DNA of 64,000 nucleotides, from positions 1 to 64,000 of the forward strand of contig CAYSMK010000027.1 of the NCBI GenBank assembly GCA_964432205.1. The letters are read 5' to 3'. The translations under genes were made by a program, and so were the position numbers. How positions within the stretch are numbered: the first letter of the stretch is position 1; each line of letters starts with the position of its first letter. The notes beneath the pieces are model-generated. The model worked only from the letters and a program-made list of their open reading frames with translations. It was not told where the DNA came from and searched no databases. This document shows, piece after piece, positions 35,450-43,815 of this stretch. Source of the DNA: Geomobilibacter sp964432205 (GTDB lineage Bacteria; Desulfobacterota; Desulfuromonadia; Geobacterales; DSM-12255).

Positions 35450-36550
35450 ATGGCTCCTATCGAATTCATTGACTTGAAGACGCAGCAGCAGCGCATCCAT
35501 TCTGAACTTGACCGGCGGATGAAAGCCGTGCTGGCTCATGGCCAGTACATCATGGGGCCGGAGGTGCAAGAGTTGGAAGAAAAACTGGCCTCCTACGTCG
35601 GGACGAAGCACTGTATAGCCATGGCCAGTGGAACCGATGCCCTCCTGATTGCCTTAATGGGTCTGGGGGTCGCTTCCGGTGATGAAGTCATCACTACCCC
35701 CTTTACGTTCATAGCTACCGCCGAAGTCATTGCCCTGCTCGGCGCCACGCCGGTTTTTGTGGATATTGATCCTCGTACTTACAACCTCAACCCGGACTTG
35801 ATTGAGGCGGTCATCACCCCGAGAACCAAAGCGATCATGCCGGTGAGTCTCTACGGACAGTGCGCTGACTTTGCTGCCATTAATGCCGTTGCGGTCAAAC
35901 ATGGCATTCCTGTGATTGAAGATGGATGCCAGAGCTTCGGTGCCACGTACAAGGGACGGAAGTCCTGCGCCCTCTCCACAATTGGTTGCACCAGTTTCTT
36001 TCCATCCAAACCGCTCGGCTGTTATGGTGATGGCGGTGCCTGCTTTACCGACGACGCAGAACTGGCTAACAGGATGCGCCAGATTCGAGTTCATGGTCAG
36101 GACCGTCGCTATCATCATCCGATTCTCGGAGTCAATGGCCGGATGGATACCCTGCAGGCGGCTATACTGCTGGCCAAATTGGAGATATTTGCCGATGAGG
36201 TGGAGGCCCGTTCCCGTATCGGGGCCAGATACAGTGAATTGTTGCAGGATGCTGTGGTCACCCCATACATTGAGCCGTACGGTACAAGCGTCTATGCACA
36301 GTACACCTTTCAGGTGACAGGCCGGGAAGAGGTTCAGAAAAAGCTCCAAGAGCAGGGGATACCCACTGCTGTCCACTATCCTGTTCCATTGCACCTGCAG
36401 CCGGTTTTTATCGGATTGGACCTTCGCCAGGGCAGTTTCCGCGTTGCCGAGACTGCGGCCGAGCGCGTTATGAGCCTGCCGATGCATCCCTATCTTGCCG
36501 AAGAAGATCTTGTCACAGTGAGTGCTGCAGTGAAGGAGTGCTGTCGTTGA
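35450..36550 (+). CDS. wbpE: PLP aminotransferase, WbpE/WlbC type (DegT/DnrJ/EryC1/StrS)
   Basis: 366 residues. IEFIDLKTQQQRI at the start, HGQYIMGPEVQELE, ASGTDALLIALMGLG and the PLP lysine K187 in FFPSKPLGCYGDGG, then HGQDRRYHHPILGVNGRMDT (in part), agree closely with WbpE, which transfers an amino group from glutamate to the C3 ketone of the UDP-uronic acid. The stop overlaps the start of the epimerase gene (TTGA), so the set is translationally coupled. Confidence 0.92.
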   Translation: MAPIEFIDLKTQQQRIHSELDRRMKAVLAHGQYIMGPEVQELEEKLASYVGTKHCIAMASGTDALLIALMGLGVASGDEVITTPFTFIATAEVIALLGATPVFVDIDPRTYNLNPDLIEAVITPRTKAIMPVSLYGQCADFAAINAVAVKHGIPVIEDGCQSFGATYKGRKSCALSTIGCTSFFPSKPLGCYGDGGACFTDDAELANRMRQIRVHGQDRRYHHPILGVNGRMDTLQAAILLAKLEIFADEVEARSRIGARYSELLQDAVVTPYIEPYGTSVYAQYTFQVTGREEVQKKLQEQGIPTAVHYPVPLHLQPVFIGLDLRQGSFRVAETAAERVMSLPMHPYLAEEDLVTVSAAVKECCR

Positions 36551-37617
36551 AAATCGCAACGGTTATCGGTGCACGTCCCCAGTTCATCAAGGCAGCCCCC
36601 CTTAGCAGGGAACTGAGAAAACGGCACACGGAAGTGCTCATTCATACGGGTCAGCATTATGACGACAATATGTCGGCCATCTTCTTCCGCGAACTGGCAA
36701 TCCCGGAATCGGACTACAATCTCAACATCGGCTCCGGGAGTCATGGTGCGCAAACGGGCGCCATGCTGGCCGGGATCGAAGAGATACTGGTGAAGGAAAA
36801 GCCCGACCTGCTTCTTGTGTACGGCGATACAAATTCTACGATTGCCGGCGCACTTGCCGCGGCGAAACTGCACATACCCGTCGCCCATGTAGAGGCCGGT
36901 CTCAGAAGTTTCAACCGGACGATGCCGGAAGAGATCAACCGCATCATGACCGATCATATATCCGACCTGCTCTTTGTTCCCTCCGAATCAGCCCGTCTGC
37001 AACTTGAAAAGGAAGGCCTCACCCGTGGAGTTCACAACGTGGGTGACATCATGTATGACGCGGTTCTTATGTTTTCCGAGAGGGCCAGGCGTGTATCTGA
37101 ATATCCTGGGGCTTTGAATCTCACCCACAAAGGATACTATCTCTGCACGGTGCATCGGGCGGAAAACACAGACAACCCAGAAGATCTGAAGAGTATTTTT
37201 GCTACGCTCGGATCACTCGATCGGCCTGTTCTTCTCCCGCTCCATCCTCGCACACAGGCAAGAGTCACCTCATACGGGATATGCCCCTCCGGCAACATTA
37301 TTATTGTCGCGCCTTTTGGCTATCTCGACATGCTCAACTGCATCCGCTCAGCGGCCTGCATTCTGACAGATTCGGGAGGGCTGCAAAAAGAGGCTTACTA
37401 TCTCGAAGTGCCATGCATAACTCTGAGAACTGAAACCGAATGGAAAGAGACTGTGGACGTTGGGTGGAACATCGTAACTGGTACCGATCCCGATAAGATA
37501 TCTCGTGCCATTGACAGTTTGAACGTTTCTTCACGCGCTCACCCAGATCTTTACGGGAATGGCAAATCAGCGGCAGGAATTGTTTCCCTGCTCGACAACA
37601 TTTGCGAAGGACGCTAA
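36547..37617 (+). CDS. wbpI: UDP-GlcNAc(3NAc)A 2-epimerase, WbpI/WecB family
   Basis: 356 residues if translation starts at the TTG 36547, which overlaps the wbpE stop by four bases and has AAGGAG eight bases upstream; a GTG at 36538 is too close to that site. The fold is that of UDP-N-acetylglucosamine 2-epimerases: TVIGARPQFIKAAPL, HTGQHYDDNMS, VYGDTNSTIAGALAA, HVEAGLRSFNRTMPEEINR (in part) and LTDSGGLQKEAYYL. In this context the likely product is UDP-ManNAc(3NAc)A. Plain WecB activity is the alternative. Confidence 0.85.
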   Translation: MKIATVIGARPQFIKAAPLSRELRKRHTEVLIHTGQHYDDNMSAIFFRELAIPESDYNLNIGSGSHGAQTGAMLAGIEEILVKEKPDLLLVYGDTNSTIAGALAAAKLHIPVAHVEAGLRSFNRTMPEEINRIMTDHISDLLFVPSESARLQLEKEGLTRGVHNVGDIMYDAVLMFSERARRVSEYPGALNLTHKGYYLCTVHRAENTDNPEDLKSIFATLGSLDRPVLLPLHPRTQARVTSYGICPSGNIIIVAPFGYLDMLNCIRSAACILTDSGGLQKEAYYLEVPCITLRTETEWKETVDVGWNIVTGTDPDKISRAIDSLNVSSRAHPDLYGNGKSAAGIVSLLDNICEGR

Positions 37618-37620
37618 CCA

Positions 37621-39540
37621 ATGTGTGGCATTGCCGGCTTCATATCCTTAAATAACCAACCGGTATCGGCAGCGACACGATGTCTTGATGTCATGAACCA
37701 TCTACAACGGCATCGCGGACCTGATGGCAAGGGAACCTGGGTACACAAGCAATCACATGTCGGATTTGGCCACAGACGGCTCAGCATTATTGACCTGACT
37801 GAAGCCGCCGGTCAGCCAATGACGGACGGACAAGGGAACTGGGTAACATTCAACGGCGAAATATATAATTACCGCGAACTACGTAGTGAACTTGGTGAGG
37901 AAAATTTCAAAACAACCTCTGACACCGAGGTAATTCTTCACGCATGGCGTCGATGGGGAGAGGGTTGCGTTAATCATTTCAGGGGGATGTTCGCATTCGC
38001 GCTCTGGGATGAAAGTTCCCGGACACTTTTTTGCTCACGTGACCGGTTCGGTATCAAACCTTTCTATTACTGTACCGTTAACAATACGCTCTATTTTGCC
38101 TCGGAAGCCAAAGCGTTGCTGTCGTTCCTTCCGGCTATAGAGACTGACCTGGAAGGTCTCAAAGACTACCTGGCATTCCAGTTCTGTCTTGCGGGTAAGA
38201 CCCTTTTTAAAGGGGTACAGGAACTGCTGCCGGCACATTCACTCATTGTGAGTTCAGGCACAGTTCGCACCCGCCGCTACTGGGAAGTCTATTACAATCT
38301 CGATTTCGACCACACCCCCAAATACTTCGAAGAGCATATCAGCGAACTCCTGGCGGAATCGGTCAACTTCCACCTGCGAAGCGATGTCCCGTTAGGGGCA
38401 TATGTCAGCGGTGGTCTCGACTCGAGCAGCATCGCATCCATTGCCAGCCGCGATGTATCAACCCCATTTGCCGGCTTCACCGGTAAATTCACTCTTGGTC
38501 CGGAATACGATGAAAGCGTCTATGCTCGGGCAGTAGGAGAAGAATGCGGTTTTCCGATACATGAGACTGACATAACGGCCGCCGATTTCATTCAGAACAT
38601 CCAGAAAGTTATCTATCATCTCGATTGTCCGGTAGCAGGTCCGGGCTCTTTCCCCCAGTACATGGTTTCGGCACTGGCGGCCCGGCATCGCAAGGTCGTC
38701 TTGGGTGGTCAGGGCGGAGATGAAATATTCGGTGGCTACACCCGCTACCTGATTGCCTATTTCGAACAGTGCATCAAGGCAGCAATTGAAGGAACAACCC
38801 GGACGGGTAACTTCATCGTCACCTACGAATCGATCATACCGAACCTTGTCGCCCTGAAGCAGTACAAGCCGCTCCTGCAGGAATTCTGGCGCGACGGGCT
38901 GTTCGACGACATGGACCGTCGCTACTTCCGTCTTATCAACCGGGCGCCGCATCTGGGCGAAGAGGTTCGGTGGGAAGAGTTGGGAAATTACTCTCCCTAT
39001 GAAACATTCCGCAGCATCTTCACAAGCGATAATGTCGGCAAGAAATCCTACTTCGACATGATGACCCATTTCGACTTCAAGACCCTTCTCCCTGCGCTTC
39101 TGCAGGTTGAGGACCGGGTCAGCATGGCGCACGGGCTGGAATCGAGGGTTCCGCTGCTCGATCATCCCCTGGTGGAGTTTGCCGCAACCATACCGGCCGA
39201 TTCCAAGTTTCGAGACGGGGAGATGAAACATGTTTTCAAGCGGGCCATTCAACCCTTCCTGCCGGAGGTTATTTACAACAGGACTGACAAAATGGGCTTC
39301 CCGACCCCTCTGAATCAATGGCTAAAGAATGAGGCCCATGATTTTGTTCGCGATACGCTGACTTCGCGAACTGCCCTCAGCCGCGACCTGATCGATAATC
39401 GTCTCGTAATGGAGAAAATCTCTACGGAATCGAAATTCGGCCGGAACATTTGGGGCCTGCTCTCCCTCGAATTGTGGCAGCAGGCGTTCCATGACCGGGA
39501 ATACGAATACAGGAAACTACTAACGGAGGAAATGCTATGA
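37621..39540 (+). CDS. asnB: Asparagine synthetase B-type glutamine amidotransferase
   Basis: 639 residues. The N-terminal Ntn glutaminase domain starts MCGIAGF (catalytic C2) with HRGPDGKGTW and GHRRLSIIDL. The C-terminal ATP-pyrophosphatase domain has the loop YVSGGLDSSSIA and GGQGGDEIFGGYTRY. AsnB homologues in polysaccharide loci often amidate uronic acids instead of aspartate. That reading fits here, where the previous four genes make a uronic acid sugar. It is separated from wbpI by three bases, and its TGA overlaps the next gene's ATG. Confidence 0.87.
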   Translation: MCGIAGFISLNNQPVSAATRCLDVMNHLQRHRGPDGKGTWVHKQSHVGFGHRRLSIIDLTEAAGQPMTDGQGNWVTFNGEIYNYRELRSELGEENFKTTSDTEVILHAWRRWGEGCVNHFRGMFAFALWDESSRTLFCSRDRFGIKPFYYCTVNNTLYFASEAKALLSFLPAIETDLEGLKDYLAFQFCLAGKTLFKGVQELLPAHSLIVSSGTVRTRRYWEVYYNLDFDHTPKYFEEHISELLAESVNFHLRSDVPLGAYVSGGLDSSSIASIASRDVSTPFAGFTGKFTLGPEYDESVYARAVGEECGFPIHETDITAADFIQNIQKVIYHLDCPVAGPGSFPQYMVSALAARHRKVVLGGQGGDEIFGGYTRYLIAYFEQCIKAAIEGTTRTGNFIVTYESIIPNLVALKQYKPLLQEFWRDGLFDDMDRRYFRLINRAPHLGEEVRWEELGNYSPYETFRSIFTSDNVGKKSYFDMMTHFDFKTLLPALLQVEDRVSMAHGLESRVPLLDHPLVEFAATIPADSKFRDGEMKHVFKRAIQPFLPEVIYNRTDKMGFPTPLNQWLKNEAHDFVRDTLTSRTALSRDLIDNRLVMEKISTESKFGRNIWGLLSLELWQQAFHDREYEYRKLLTEEML

Positions 39541-40475
39541 AAATTCTCATCACAGGTGGTTCGGGTTTTTTAGGATCGCACCTCGCCGACCGGCTTCTGG
39601 CACGAGGCGACCAGGTATTGGTCATCGACAACTTTGCCACAGGGCGCCGCGACAATCTCGTCCCTCACCCCAACCTGAAAGTCATAGAGGACAGTATCGT
39701 CAACCGGGAAATGGTGTTCAGTGAGTTTGCGGAGTTCCAGCCCGACGTTGTAGTCCATGCGGCGGCTTCCTACAAGGATCCTGAAAATTGGGAGGAGGAT
39801 AGCCGCACCAACGTCACCGGTACGGCCAATGTGGTCCAGGCGGCGGAAAACGTGAAAGTCCGACGTTTGATCTACTTTCAGACAGCCCTTGGCTATGGAC
39901 TGCACCCCATTGAACAGCCCATCACCCTCAACCATCCGATCATGCCGGATGGCAGCAGTTATGCCATCAGCAAGACCGCCGGTGAACAGTACATCGCCCT
40001 CGGGAACCTGGACTTCATCTCCTTTCGTTTGGCCAACGCCTACGGTCCCCGCAACATCAGCGGTCCGCTGCCGACCTTCTTCCAGCGACTTTCCAACAAC
40101 CAGAAATGCTTCTGCATGAATACCCGGCGTGACTTCATCTACGTCCAGGATCTGGTGAACGTGGTCGTCAAGGCCATCGATGGCATGGGCAGCAAAGGGT
40201 TCTACCACATCTCTTCCGGGAGCGACTACTCCATCAAAGAGCTCTTTGACGCCACAGTGGCGGCCTTGGGTATTGCCCTGAGCGAACCGGTGGAGGTGCG
40301 GGAACGCAATCCGGATGATGTCTTTTCCATCCTGCTCGATCCTTCCAAGACCAATGCGGATTTTCAGTGGAAGATCACCACGCCGCTTACGGCAGGGGTA
40401 AAGGATACCATCGAGTACTATCAGAAGTTCGGTATCACGCAGACCTTCACTCATTTGCACATACCAAAGGACTGA
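39537..40475 (+). CDS. Extended SDR NAD-dependent sugar epimerase/dehydratase
   Basis: 312 residues. ILITGGSGFLGSHLADRLL is the NAD-binding glycine motif, followed by VHAAASYKDPENW, the YxxxK pair in SYAISKTAGEQY and the substrate loop RLANAYGPRN. Such enzymes act on nucleotide sugars at C4 or C5/C6. The specific sugar cannot be told. It overlaps asnB by four bases and precedes a second epimerase by three, so it belongs to the same operon. Confidence 0.87.
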   Translation: MKILITGGSGFLGSHLADRLLARGDQVLVIDNFATGRRDNLVPHPNLKVIEDSIVNREMVFSEFAEFQPDVVVHAAASYKDPENWEEDSRTNVTGTANVVQAAENVKVRRLIYFQTALGYGLHPIEQPITLNHPIMPDGSSYAISKTAGEQYIALGNLDFISFRLANAYGPRNISGPLPTFFQRLSNNQKCFCMNTRRDFIYVQDLVNVVVKAIDGMGSKGFYHISSGSDYSIKELFDATVAALGIALSEPVEVRERNPDDVFSILLDPSKTNADFQWKITTPLTAGVKDTIEYYQKFGITQTFTHLHIPKD

Positions 40476-40478
40476 TAC

Positions 40479-41543
40479 ATGACCGGGATCGAGAATAGTT
40501 CAATTCTTGTTGTCGGCGGCGCCGGTTTCGTAGGAAACAATCTGGTCAGACGCCTCCTGGCGCTTGGCGCCGCATCGGTGCATGTTGTGGACAACCTGCT
40601 TTCCGCGGAACGTAGCAACCTGCCTGAAGACCAGCGCATTTGTTTCACGGAGGGCTCCATTGCCGACGATGCTGTTTTGGCAGGGCTGGACAATGGGTAT
40701 GACTATGTGTTCCACTTGGCGACCTACCACGGCAACCAGAGCTCCATGCACGATCCGATCGCCGACCACGACAACAACCTGATCACCACTCTCAAGCTGT
40801 TCGAGAGGATCAAGGGGTTCACGCGCCTCAAAAAGGTCGTCTACTCCGGAGCCGGCTGTGCCGTGGCCGAAAAGACCTACGACCAGGCCCATGCCACTTC
40901 CGAGGACGCACCCATCACGTTGCAGATGGACAGCCCCTATTCGATCTCAAAGATCGTGGGCGAGTTCTATGCGGTCTATTATTTCAATCGCCACGCTCTG
41001 CCAACGGTGAGGGCGCGATTTCAGAACGTCTACGGCCCCGGAGAAGTGTTGGGTGCGGGGCAGTGGCGCGGCACATCCGCCACGGTCTGGCGCAATGTCA
41101 CGCCGACCTTCATCTACAAGTCGCTCAAAGGGGAATCGTTGCCGCTTGAGGGAGGGGGTGTCGCAACTCGCGATTTCATTTTCGTCGAGGATATCGTTGA
41201 AGGGCTGATCTGCTGCGCCCTGAAAGGTACGCCAGGAGATGTCTACAACCTGGCCAGCGGCGTGGAAACGTCCATCAGGGAACTGGCGGAGATGATCAAC
41301 GAACTGACCGGCAACACTGCACCACTTGCCATCCGTGAGTGGCGTGATTGGGACAATTCCGGGAAGCGGTTTGGGAGTACTGAAAAAGCAAATAACCAGA
41401 TGGGCTTTACAACCTGTGTCGATATCGGTGAAGGCTTGCGCAGGACCGTGGAATGGACGAAAAACAATCTCCCATTCATCCAGGACTGCATCAAGAAACA
41501 TGATGCGAATATGAAAATTGCTGAAAGATGCGTTGATGCCTGA
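40479..41543 (+). CDS. Extended SDR NAD-dependent sugar epimerase/dehydratase
   Basis: 354 residues. ILVVGGAGFVGNNLVRRLL, FHLATYHGNQSSMHDP, the catalytic YSISK in DSPYSISKIVGEFYAVYY, RARFQNVYGPGEVLG and DFIFVEDIVEGLICCALKG. The family acts on UDP- or GDP-sugars. The C-terminal ~100 residues exist a second time, as a fragment about 1 kb downstream at 42270-42500. The last ~20 residues (DCIKKHDANMKIAERCVDA) look unlike the family and may result from the rearrangement that made the duplicate. Confidence 0.85.
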   Translation: MTGIENSSILVVGGAGFVGNNLVRRLLALGAASVHVVDNLLSAERSNLPEDQRICFTEGSIADDAVLAGLDNGYDYVFHLATYHGNQSSMHDPIADHDNNLITTLKLFERIKGFTRLKKVVYSGAGCAVAEKTYDQAHATSEDAPITLQMDSPYSISKIVGEFYAVYYFNRHALPTVRARFQNVYGPGEVLGAGQWRGTSATVWRNVTPTFIYKSLKGESLPLEGGGVATRDFIFVEDIVEGLICCALKGTPGDVYNLASGVETSIRELAEMINELTGNTAPLAIREWRDWDNSGKRFGSTEKANNQMGFTTCVDIGEGLRRTVEWTKNNLPFIQDCIKKHDANMKIAERCVDA

Positions 41544-41660
41544 AAAATCTGGGGAACTTAACTGAAATTGCATGCAGGTACTGGAAAGCCACAATCGAGG
41601 CTTGATACTTAACATTATGCCCAGTTGTATTGATATGTAACCATATTTCAGGAGGTAATT

Positions 41661-42131
41661 ATGAAAAGAATCATCAGCCTTATCGTCATCTGCTTGCTGG
41701 TTTCATTTACAAGTGCCTATGCTGGGAGTGGCAGGGGTTATGGTCCTGGTTGGCAGTCGACAACGACAAGCAGTTGCAGTGATTACATTGTAACCAATAT
41801 CACGTCCCATCCACTTATTGTTACCTTTACTCCAACAAAAGTGGATGGAACCGTTGTATCCAACTCCTATGTCAGGCTTACATATGATACCGTCTTAAAT
41901 GCACAAATTTCGGAAATAGAATTGGCCCCAGGCAAGTCATGCTACTTTTCGATCAAATCGCCTAACACTTCTAACGGGTTTCCTGATCACGGAGTGTTGA
42001 TAATTGACTGGAAGAACAAAAACGATAATGAAAATGACTATAAAGGCCTTATTGCGCATGGCGCTAGGTTTGCTCAACCTACAGTTACCTGGACGTATTC
42101 TCTTGTAGTAAACGGCGGTATGCCATTCTAA
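41661..42131 (+). CDS. Small exported protein of unknown function
   Basis: 156 residues. The signal peptide KRIISLIVICLLVSFTSAYA is followed by GSGRGYGPGWQSTTTSSCSD. The mature part is beta-rich (YIVTNITSHPLIVTFTPTKV, YVRLTYDTVL, VLIIDWKNKN), with two cysteines in the mature part that could pair. I do not recognise a family. AGGAGGTAATT gives a strong ribosome site. It is AT-rich and interrupts the sugar operon: behind it lies a second copy of the preceding epimerase's 3' end, so it looks inserted. Confidence 0.7.
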   Translation: MKRIISLIVICLLVSFTSAYAGSGRGYGPGWQSTTTSSCSDYIVTNITSHPLIVTFTPTKVDGTVVSNSYVRLTYDTVLNAQISEIELAPGKSCYFSIKSPNTSNGFPDHGVLIIDWKNKNDNENDYKGLIAHGARFAQPTVTWTYSLVVNGGMPF

Positions 42132-42269
42132 TTACTGACAGGCGGATGCAAACAGCAGCATCAGTACAACTTGGGCATACTGTTTTACAAAAGAAATCCG
42201 AATGCATAGAAACAACCAATCAACACGTTTTACAGCATTCAAGTATTCCCTTCGGAGTTCATAACTGAC

Positions 42270-42500
42270 GATGTCTACAACTTGGCAAGCGGCGTGGAAA
42301 CGTCCATCAGGGAACTGGCGGAAATGATTAATGAATTGACCGACAACAGTACGCCTCTGGATATTCGCGAACGGCGTGACTGGGACCATTCCGGGAAGCG
42401 TTTTGGCAGCACGGATAAGGCCAGACGTGAGCTGGGGTTTGCGACACGAGTTAATATCAATGAAGGCTTGCGCAGGACCGAGGGGAATGTCAATGCCTGA
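42270..42500 (+). pseudogene. Duplicated 3' fragment of the sugar epimerase gene
   Basis: From GATGTCTACAAC the fragment encodes DVYNLASGVETSIRELAEM and on to INEGLRRTEGNVNA then stop, matching the C-terminal part of the epimerase at 40479-41543 (from base 41238). Identity looks like about 80% by eye, and the shared GGCTTGCGCAGGACCG is exact. There is no Rossmann half and no start with context, so it is not functional. The kinase gene follows 24 bases later. It marks the right border of the segment carrying the small exported protein. Confidence 0.8.
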
Positions 42501-42524
42501 AACATTAAAGGAGCTTGTCTAAGG

Positions 42525-43046
42525 TTGTATTCCGGTACACTCTATTGGATAACCGGTTTGTCCGGTGCTGGCAAGACAACTATCGGCAAGGCGCTCTACG
42601 AACATCTGAGGCTCCTGAAGCTGAATGTTGTCTTTCTGGATGGTGATGTTTTGCGTTCGGTATTCGGCACGCTGCACGGACATTCGGTTGAGGACAGAAA
42701 AAAATTGGCCCAAAGTTATTCAAACTTGTGCAAGATGCTGACTGACCAGGGGATTGACGTTGTCTGTTCAACCATGTCCCTATTCAGAGAGGTACACGTA
42801 TTCAATAGATCATCCATAGAAAACTACTACGAGATATTTGTTGAATGTGAAATGAAAGAATTGATCATGCGCGACCAGAAGGGTATTTATTCTAAGGCCC
42901 TGAACGGCGAATTGAATGATGTAATAGGTATAAACTTACCGTATGACCATCCGGAAAATTGTGATCTGGTTATTGACAACACTAACAAAAACAGTCTTCA
43001 AGAAAAGGTGCAAAAAATACTGAATTTGAATAATAGGAGTTACTAA
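42525..43046 (+). CDS. APS-kinase-like enzyme, probable CDP-diphosphoramidate kinase (Cj1415 type)
   Basis: 173 residues. P-loop GLSGAGKTT (11-19), VVFLDGDVLRSVFG, then EDRKKLAQ and DQKGIYSKALNGELNDVIGI follow the APS kinase (CysC) fold. By itself this would suggest PAPS synthesis. The next genes supply the other steps of O-methyl phosphoramidate assembly, so it more likely phosphorylates the 3'-OH of cytidine diphosphoramidate, as Campylobacter Cj1415 does. The only in-frame start I see is a TTG at 42525, with AAAGGAG eleven bases before it. The TAA overlaps the next ATG by one base. No ATP sulfurylase genes are present here. Confidence 0.75.
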   Translation: MYSGTLYWITGLSGAGKTTIGKALYEHLRLLKLNVVFLDGDVLRSVFGTLHGHSVEDRKKLAQSYSNLCKMLTDQGIDVVCSTMSLFREVHVFNRSSIENYYEIFVECEMKELIMRDQKGIYSKALNGELNDVIGINLPYDHPENCDLVIDNTNKNSLQEKVQKILNLNNRSY

Positions 43047-43813
43047 TGCAATTAGGTGATTTTTCAAAATTGGCAAAACAATACATAAATAGGCCTGCGT
43101 ATAATGACCATCTATTGAAAACGTTGTTCTTGTATACAGGATATCTGCAAAAGCCCGATTTTAGGGTAGCTGATGTTGGTGCCGGAACAGGGAAGTTAAC
43201 AAAGATGCTTCTTGAAAAAGGGTTATCAGTAACTGCTGTGGAACCAAATGATTCCATGAGAGAAGAAGGTATTAAATTTACAAGTGGATTTGATGTGTCG
43301 TGGAAAACAGGGTCTGGCGAAGACACTGGTTTGCCAACCGCAAATTTTGACTGGGTTGTCATGGCATCGTCATTCCATTGGACAGACCCCGAAAAATCTT
43401 TGTCGGAATTTTATCGAGTTCTTAAACCAGGAGGATATTTTACTGCTATCTGGAATCCTCGTAATATTGAGTCATCAGAATTGCACTATCGTATTGAGCA
43501 GAATATTTATGACATCGCACCCGACATCAAACGAGTCTCATCCGGTTCAAAGGCAACAACGAAAAAATGGGAAGAAGTTTTGGTCTCGACAGGACATTTT
43601 GGCAATGTGATTTTTATGGAAGTGGATCACATTGAATTCATGTCCAAGGAGCGCTATCTTGGTGCATGGCACTCGGTAAATGATATTCAGGCTCAAGCAG
43701 GTCCGGATAAATGGGCTAATATCCTTGAAATGATCGAGAAAGAAATTGTCCATTTGGATGTCATTGAGGTGCCTTACAAAAACAGGGCATGGACAGCACA
43801 ACGGGTTAACTGA
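43046..43813 (+). CDS. Class I SAM methyltransferase, candidate phosphoramidate O-methyltransferase
   Basis: 255 residues. SAM-binding motif I VADVGAGTGKLTKMLL, acidic residue after strand 2 (VTAVEPNDSM), motif at strand 4 FDWVVMASSFHWTDP and motif VLKPGGYFTAIWNP define a Methyltransf_11-like enzyme of the SAM small-molecule type. It is embedded between the kinase and the glutamine-kinase-like gene, overlapping the former by one base. The Campylobacter phosphoramidate locus also carries small methyltransferases (Cj1419/Cj1420) next to these genes, so methylation of the phosphoramidate is a reasonable role. The substrate is inferred from context. Confidence 0.78.
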   Translation: MQLGDFSKLAKQYINRPAYNDHLLKTLFLYTGYLQKPDFRVADVGAGTGKLTKMLLEKGLSVTAVEPNDSMREEGIKFTSGFDVSWKTGSGEDTGLPTANFDWVVMASSFHWTDPEKSLSEFYRVLKPGGYFTAIWNPRNIESSELHYRIEQNIYDIAPDIKRVSSGSKATTKKWEEVLVSTGHFGNVIFMEVDHIEFMSKERYLGAWHSVNDIQAQAGPDKWANILEMIEKEIVHLDVIEVPYKNRAWTAQRVN

Positions 43814-43815
43814 CC

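Noticed and set aside
42525..43046. Reading the APS-kinase-like gene as evidence for sulfated glycan (PAPS supply)
   Set aside because: No ATP sulfurylase genes nearby, while glutamine kinase, CDP-glutamine hydrolase and cytidylyltransferase homologues follow directly; the phosphoramidate reading explains all of them. Not fully excluded.
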